A stretch of DNA of 22,022 nucleotides, from assembly GCA_002441095.1 (NCBI GenBank), contig DJVG01000023.1, positions 1 through 22,022 of the forward strand. Direction: 5' to 3'. Positions 17,451-22,022 of this stretch are shown one piece after another. Source of the stretch: Elusimicrobia bacterium UBA6262. Its GTDB lineage: Bacteria; CAYTYR01; UBA6262. The notes beneath the pieces were generated by a model that saw only the letters and a list, made by a program, of their open reading frames with translations, ran no database searches and was not told where the DNA came from. Both the position numbers and the translations under genes were made by a program. Each line of letters opens with the position of its first letter. Positions within the stretch are counted from its first letter, which is position 1.

Positions 17451-18767
17451 GTGAGCGAACTTGGTTTAAAAGCAACGGTGACCAGGCCGGAGCCGTGTAA
17501 AGTATGCCTGGAAATAGCTATACCGAAAGAAAAAATCGAGGAGCGGTCCAATGCCGCTTTTTCACAGATCCAAAAAGTGGCAGTATTGCCCGGTTTCAGG
17601 CAGGGTAAAGTGCCGGCAGACATGGTGCGGAAGAGTTTTGCCAAAGTAGCCCGGGATGAAATGCTGCAGAAGCTGGTACCAGAGGCCATTGAGCATGTGG
17701 CCCAGGAAAATAATTTTATACCGGTCGGTGAGACTGATGTGGAAGCATTGGAATTTGACTTTGATAAGGAGTTGACATTCAAGGCGACCTTTGAAGTGAA
17801 GCCAGAAGTGAAACTGCAGGATTACAAAGGGATAAAAGTAGAAAAGGAAAAACTGGGAGTCACGGACGAACAAGTCAATGAGGCGCTGGAAAACCTGCGC
17901 CAAAGGGCGGCCAAGCTGGAAATAGCCGGCCATGAGGAAGTGAAAAAAGGCGATTTTGTAGCGCTGGATTATGAAATGTTCCATGAGGGCCAGCCGGTGA
18001 GCGAGACCAAGGTCCAGAACCAGATAGCCCAGGTAGAAGATGACCAGTTATTGCCGAAATTTGCCGAGCAGATGGTCGGTATGAAGAAGGGCGAGCAAAA
18101 AGAAATTAAGGTGACCATGCCGGCTGATTTCAAGAATAAAGAACTGGCTGGCAAGGAGGTCACGGTCAAGATAACCATCAATGAGATCAAGGAAAAGAAA
18201 TTGCCTGAGCTGAATGATGAATTTGTCAAAGAGATCGGTGAAAATATTACCCTGGCCGAGCTGAAGGAACGGATCAAAAAGAATATCCTGAGCCAGGAAG
18301 AAATACGGATCAAGAAAGAGGTGGAAGAACAGATAGTGAATAGCCTGATCGCGGCTCATGAGTTCCCCTTGCCGAATGTGCTGGTAGAAAAGCAGGTGGA
18401 TTACCTGGTGGACCGCACTAAGAGCTATATTACCCAGCAGGGCGGCACGACTGAGGCGCTGGGCTTGACCGAAGAGATCATGCGGGCCAAGGTCAGGCAT
18501 GATGCCGAGCGGCAGGTCAAAACCCTGCTCTTGCTGGAGGCCATAGGGCATGCCGAGAAAATGGAAATAACGGAAGAAGAACTGCGCCAGGAAATGGACA
18601 AGACCAGGGAAATATATAAGAAGACGCCTGAGGAAGTTACCGAATTTTTTAATAAATACCAGGGCCAGATAATCAGCCAGATGATCGAAGATAAAGTCTA
18701 TAAATTCCTGGTTGATAACGCGCATATAACTGAAGTAGCTAAGAAACGCGAGAAAAAAGAGAAATAA
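17451..18767 (+). CDS. tig: Trigger factor (ribosome-associated chaperone/prolyl isomerase)
   Basis: 438 residues, typical for the family. It starts at GTG 17451 with AAAGGAG just upstream. Three domains are visible. The N-terminal ribosome-binding domain (1-145) has the signature LPGFRQGKVP (46-55) that docks at ribosomal protein L23. An FKBP-type prolyl isomerase domain (about 160-250) reads KKGDFVALDYEMFHEGQPVS and LAGKEVTVKITINEIKEKKLP. The long helical C-terminal substrate cradle (about 255-425) starts LNDEFVKEIGENITLAELK; the protein ends in a lysine/glutamate tail. It holds nascent polypeptides at the exit tunnel. It is the first gene of the tig-clpP-lon proteostasis block. Confidence 0.95.
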   Translation: MSELGLKATVTRPEPCKVCLEIAIPKEKIEERSNAAFSQIQKVAVLPGFRQGKVPADMVRKSFAKVARDEMLQKLVPEAIEHVAQENNFIPVGETDVEALEFDFDKELTFKATFEVKPEVKLQDYKGIKVEKEKLGVTDEQVNEALENLRQRAAKLEIAGHEEVKKGDFVALDYEMFHEGQPVSETKVQNQIAQVEDDQLLPKFAEQMVGMKKGEQKEIKVTMPADFKNKELAGKEVTVKITINEIKEKKLPELNDEFVKEIGENITLAELKERIKKNILSQEEIRIKKEVEEQIVNSLIAAHEFPLPNVLVEKQVDYLVDRTKSYITQQGGTTEALGLTEEIMRAKVRHDAERQVKTLLLLEAIGHAEKMEITEEELRQEMDKTREIYKKTPEEVTEFFNKYQGQIISQMIEDKVYKFLVDNAHITEVAKKREKKEK

Positions 18768-18771
18768 ATAC

Positions 18772-18888
18772 GGAGATCAGGTAATCAGGAAACCAGGAAG
18801 TGGACATCAGGAAATCAGAATATCAGGTAGTTACCTGATTCCCTGGTAACCTGATAACCACCACCTGATACCCTAATAACCTGATAGC
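18772..18888. repeat. ATCAGG-family repeat with inverted half, between tig and clpP
   Basis: Left half: ATCAGG words on the + strand, including AATCAGGAAACCAGGAAGTGG. Right half: CCTGAT words, i.e. the inverted repeat. The halves meet in the hairpin ATCAGGTA-GT-TACCTGAT. Bases 18772-18871 match 21923-22022 with about five differences in 100. Confidence 0.85.
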
Positions 18889-18917
18889 CGTAGTTTAATG
18901 TTGAATGGAGGGAAACA

Positions 18918-19502
18918 ATGAGCTTAATTCCAATGGTAGTGGAGCAATCGCAGCGCGGGGAGAGAGCGTTTGATATTTATTCCCGGCTATTGAAAGACCG
19001 GATCATTTTTATCGGTACGCCGATCGATGATGATGTAGCTAACCTGATCATTGCTCAGCTGTTGTTTTTGGCTGCTGAAGATTCCAGTAAGGATATTTCC
19101 CTTTATATCAATTCTCCCGGCGGTTCGGTGACGGCAGGATTGGCTATCTATGATACGATCCAGTTCATTAAGCCGTCTGTGTCGACCATTTGCATGGGAC
19201 AGGCTGCCAGTATGGCCGCCGTCCTGCTATCGTGCGGTACCAAGGGAAAAAGATTTATCCTGCCTAATGCCAGGGTGATGATACACCAGCCTCTGGGCGG
19301 GGCGCAGGGGCAGGCCAGCGATATCGGGATCCAGGCCAAGGAAATTCTCAGGATGCAGGACAAGATCAATGAATTGATCGCGATGCATACCGGCCAATCG
19401 GCTGAACGGGTAAAGAGAGACACTGACCGTGATTATTTCATGAGCGCGGAGGAGGCCAAAGAATACGGTTTGGTGGATGAGATCATTAAGGAACACAAGT
19501 AG
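18918..19502 (+). CDS. clpP: ATP-dependent Clp protease proteolytic subunit
   Basis: 194 residues, standard length; GGAGGG just before ATG. It is the serine peptidase subunit whose two heptameric rings form the Clp degradation chamber in the cytoplasm. The catalytic triad is intact: Ser98 in MGQAASMAAVLL, His123 in MIHQPLGGAQGQASDI, and Asp172 in DTDRDYFMSAEEAKEYGLVDEII. The N-terminal LIPMVVEQSQRGERAFDIYSRLLKDRIIFIG and INSPGGSVTAGLAIYDT are also typical. It needs an AAA+ partner (ClpX, ClpA or ClpC). clpX usually follows clpP directly, but here lon follows after 64 bases, so the unfoldase must be encoded elsewhere. The short clpP-lon spacer holds TAGCG/AAGCG words and a clear RBS for lon. 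Confidence 0.97.
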   Translation: MSLIPMVVEQSQRGERAFDIYSRLLKDRIIFIGTPIDDDVANLIIAQLLFLAAEDSSKDISLYINSPGGSVTAGLAIYDTIQFIKPSVSTICMGQAASMAAVLLSCGTKGKRFILPNARVMIHQPLGGAQGQASDIGIQAKEILRMQDKINELIAMHTGQSAERVKRDTDRDYFMSAEEAKEYGLVDEIIKEHK

Positions 19503-19566
19503 TAAAAGCGTACAGCGTTTAGCGGGTAGCGTATAGAAAAGCGAAAAGCAAAAATAGAGGAGAAGC

Positions 19567-21915
19567 ATGGTTGATCAAGTAAATACGGAAAAAAAGATAG
19601 AGATACCCGAGACTTTGCCATTATTGCCGGTCCGGGATATAGTTATATTCCCTTATATGGTAGTGCCTTTGTCCGTCGGGCGGCAGAAGTCGATCAAGTC
19701 CCTGGATGAAGCTATGGCCAAGGGGCGGTTGATAGTACTGGCCACCCAAAAAACAGCGGCGCAGGAAGACCCGCAAATAGCGGATATTTATGATGTCGGG
19801 ACAGTGGCAGAAATACTGCAGTTGCTGAAAATGGGCGACGGGACCATCAAGCTGTTCGTGGAAGGCATAGCGCGGGTGAAAATAGAGCAATACCTGCCTA
19901 ACAATGAGTTCTTTTCGGTGAAGATAAAGAAAATTGTCTCGCCGGCGGGGAAGACCCCGGAGATGGAAGCATTGATGCGCAATGTGGTCGGCCAGTTCGA
20001 ACAGTATGTCAAGCTGAACCGGCGCCTGCCGATCGAAATGGCGATGTCAGTCAATAACCTGGAGAATCCGGATGCGCTGGTGGATGCCATCTGCGCGCAC
20101 TTGAATATAAAGATCAAGGATAAGCAGGATCTCTTATCCCTGGATGAGCCCATGGCGCGCCTGGAGCGGCTGATGGTAGTGCTGAATTCGGAAAACGAGA
20201 TCCTGGGCATAGAACGCAAGATCCAGGGCCGGGTCAGGCAGCAGATCGAGAAATCCCAGAAAGAATATTACCTCAGCGAGCAGATGAAAGCCATCCAGAA
20301 AGAATTGAAGCAAAAAGATGAATATGGCAAGGAGCTGGATGACCTGTACCGCAAGCTGAAAGATGTCAAGATGAGCAAAGAGGCGGAGGAAAAAGCCAGG
20401 GAAGAATTGAAACGACTGGAAAAGATGATGCCTTATTCACCTGAAGCGACGGTGGTGCGCACCTACCTGGACTGGCTGGTATCTATACCCTGGTCAGCAA
20501 AGACCAAGGATAATATTAATATTGAGCACGCAGAAAAAATAATGAATGACGAGCATTTCGGCCTGGAAAAAGCCAAGGAAAGGATCTTGGAATACCTGGC
20601 TGTATGCAAGCTGTCCGGTAAGATCAAAGGGCCTATCCTTTGTTTTGTCGGGCCTCCGGGTACCGGTAAGACTTCTTTGGGCCGTTCGATCGCCCATGCC
20701 ATGGAACGTAATTTTGTCCGGATATCTTTGGGCGGGGTAAGGGATGAAGCTGAGATCCGCGGGCATAGGCGGACATATATCGGGTCATTGCCTGGCCGGA
20801 TCATCCAGTCCATGCGTAAAGCTAAGAGCAAGAATCCGGTATTTTTGCTGGATGAAGTGGATAAGATAGGGCTGGATTTCCGCGGTGACCCTGCTTCAGC
20901 CTTGCTGGAAGTGCTGGATCCGGAACAAAATCATGCTTTTAATGACCATTACCTGGAAGTTGATTTTGACCTGTCTGATGTCTTGTTCATCACTACGGCC
21001 AATACCCTGTATTCCATCCCGCCGGCGTTACTGGACAGGATGGAAGTCATTAATTTTCCCGGCTATACGACTGAAGAAAAGATACAGATCGCTAACCAGT
21101 TCATAATTCCCAAGCAAATCAAAGAGAATGGTTTGAAACAGAATTCCTTTACATATAATGATGAGACCATCCAGTCAATGATCATAGAATATACCCGGGA
21201 AGCCGGTGTCCGCAACCTGGAGCGGGAAATTGCCAGCTTGTGCCGCAAGGTAGCGAAAAAGATCGTCAAAGAAAAGGTAAAGAAGACGCTGGATATCAAG
21301 AAGGATAATATTCATAAATACCTGGGGATACCCAAATATCATCCGGATCACCTGGAAGAGAATGAAGTGGGAGTCGCAACTGGCCTGGCTTGGACTGAAG
21401 TAGGCGGTGACACCCTCGCGATAGAAGTATCGATCATGAAAGGCAAAGGAAAATTGACCCTGACCGGCAAATTGGGCGACGTGATGCAGGAATCTGCTCA
21501 CGCGGCGTTGAGCTTCATCCGTGCCAATGCTAAAAAGTACCAGCTGAAAGAGGATTTCCTGAAAGACAAAGAGATCCACGTCCATGTGCCGGAAGGGGCC
21601 ATTCCTAAAGACGGGCCCAGTGCCGGAATTACCCTGGCGACAGCGATACTTTCCGCGCTGACGAATAAACCAGTCAAGAAAAGTATTGCCATGACCGGAG
21701 AGATCACCTTGCGCGGGCATGTCCTGCCGATCGGCGGCCTGAAAGAAAAAGTGCTGGCCGCTTACCGGACCGGCATCAAGACCGTGATCATACCGGAAGA
21801 CAACAAGAAAGACATGGAAGAGATCCCGGATTACGTGCAGAAAAAGATCAAATTTATAACCGTGAAGCATATAGACCAGGTATTTAAGGAAACACTGGTC
21901 GGTGGGAAGAGCTAA
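19567..21915 (+). CDS. lon: ATP-dependent protease Lon (LonA)
   Basis: 782 residues, normal for LonA; AGAGGAGAAGC precedes ATG. It degrades misfolded and regulatory proteins in the cytoplasm as an AAA+ hexamer. Domains in order: the N-terminal substrate-binding domain (about 15-205; PLLPVRDIVIFPYMVVPLSV); a coiled-coil linker with ERKIQGRVRQQIEKSQKEYY and YLSEQMKAIQKELKQKDEYG; an AAA+ module with Walker A GPPGTGKTS (from residue 362) and Walker B FLLDEVDKIG; and the C-terminal serine/lysine protease. The protease has PKDGPSAGITLATA with catalytic Ser685 and GGLKEKVLAAYRTGI with catalytic Lys728, the same 43-residue spacing as the E. coli Ser679/Lys722 pair. All key residues are intact. It is the last gene of the tig-clpP-lon block and is followed by an ATCAGG repeat. 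Confidence 0.97.
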   Translation: MVDQVNTEKKIEIPETLPLLPVRDIVIFPYMVVPLSVGRQKSIKSLDEAMAKGRLIVLATQKTAAQEDPQIADIYDVGTVAEILQLLKMGDGTIKLFVEGIARVKIEQYLPNNEFFSVKIKKIVSPAGKTPEMEALMRNVVGQFEQYVKLNRRLPIEMAMSVNNLENPDALVDAICAHLNIKIKDKQDLLSLDEPMARLERLMVVLNSENEILGIERKIQGRVRQQIEKSQKEYYLSEQMKAIQKELKQKDEYGKELDDLYRKLKDVKMSKEAEEKAREELKRLEKMMPYSPEATVVRTYLDWLVSIPWSAKTKDNINIEHAEKIMNDEHFGLEKAKERILEYLAVCKLSGKIKGPILCFVGPPGTGKTSLGRSIAHAMERNFVRISLGGVRDEAEIRGHRRTYIGSLPGRIIQSMRKAKSKNPVFLLDEVDKIGLDFRGDPASALLEVLDPEQNHAFNDHYLEVDFDLSDVLFITTANTLYSIPPALLDRMEVINFPGYTTEEKIQIANQFIIPKQIKENGLKQNSFTYNDETIQSMIIEYTREAGVRNLEREIASLCRKVAKKIVKEKVKKTLDIKKDNIHKYLGIPKYHPDHLEENEVGVATGLAWTEVGGDTLAIEVSIMKGKGKLTLTGKLGDVMQESAHAALSFIRANAKKYQLKEDFLKDKEIHVHVPEGAIPKDGPSAGITLATAILSALTNKPVKKSIAMTGEITLRGHVLPIGGLKEKVLAAYRTGIKTVIIPEDNKKDMEEIPDYVQKKIKFITVKHIDQVFKETLVGGKS

Positions 21916-21922
21916 TAAATAA

Positions 21923-22022
21923 GGAGATCAGGTAATCAGGAAACCAGGAAGAGGATATCAGGAAATCAGAATATCAGGTATTTACCTGATTCCCTGTTAA
22001 CCTGATAACCACTACCTGATAC
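21923..22022. repeat. ATCAGG-family repeat after lon (runs off the window)
   Basis: About 95% identical over 100 bases to 18772-18871. It contains the same central hairpin (ATCAGGTA / TACCTGAT) and the same right half of CCTGAT words, and continues past the window edge. Confidence 0.85.

Noticed and set aside
18048..18725. 225-residue ORF on the reverse strand opposite tig
   Set aside because: Shadow of the tig reading frame with no RBS and no domain signature; the same holds for the long reverse ORFs opposite argD (16193-16834) and lon (21175-21870).
18772..18888. CRISPR array suggested by regularly repeated ATCAGG words
   Set aside because: Repeat units are 6-8 bases, spacing is irregular, there are no unique spacers and no cas genes.

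Overview
The window looks like a chromosomal segment from an uncultured anaerobic bacterium of a candidate phylum. Five PEP-CTERM proteins, a PEP-CTERM helix joined to a sugar transferase, a surface protein with FN3-like modules and a FlgD/type IX-like C-terminal domain, sigma70-type promoters and repeat-filled spacers would fit Omnitrophota or a neighbouring lineage. That placement is inference; no rRNA or other decisive marker is present. All genes read on the + strand, and no exosortase, transposase, tRNA, rRNA or CRISPR array was seen.

Layout. (1) 1-3600 is accessory: the 3' end of a surface-protein gene, an AbiEii-type nucleotidyltransferase with an XRE regulator and a TIM-barrel isomerase-like gene, then an RHH/RelE toxin-antitoxin pair. 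A 73-bp exact duplication of the surface gene's 3' end, plus a near-copy of its terminator, precedes each module. (2) 3600-5300 holds a MerR-type HTH/HD-GYP regulator and an orphan 58-residue protein. (3) 5300-10200 is the PEP-CTERM cluster: a signal peptide plus PEP-CTERM helix fused to a sugar transferase, followed by five ordinary PEP-CTERM proteins. Three have the same promoter/dyad/RBS module at fixed spacing. A second element, a GTGAGATTAA hairpin ending in a T-run, precedes the HD-GYP gene, the fusion gene and the last PEP-CTERM gene. (4) 10300-15000 carries a membrane protein with an apparently leaderless transcript, a TPR lipoprotein, a small coiled-coil protein with a HAMP protein, and a shortened ComEC. 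(5) 15000-17300 has argB and argD, separated by a 271-bp MITE-like element with perfect 25-bp inverted ends whose right end supplies the argD ribosome-binding site. (6) 17450-22022 is the proteostasis block tig-clpP-lon, with clpX absent from its usual place between clpP and lon.

How it fits together. PEP-CTERM proteins are sorted by exosortase in organisms that make exopolysaccharide. The sugar-transferase fusion, the HD-GYP c-di-GMP-type regulator and the shared leader hairpins therefore suggest one surface/biofilm programme, although the exosortase must lie elsewhere. The strongest candidates for something undescribed are the PEP-CTERM/sugar-transferase fusion, the two repeated regulatory elements of the cluster, the AbiEii-XRE-TIM-barrel cassette between direct repeats, and the MITE-like element acting as RBS donor. 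Spacers throughout are filled with degenerate short-word repeats (ATCAGG, GTTGCGAGTT, GTTGCCAGT families).
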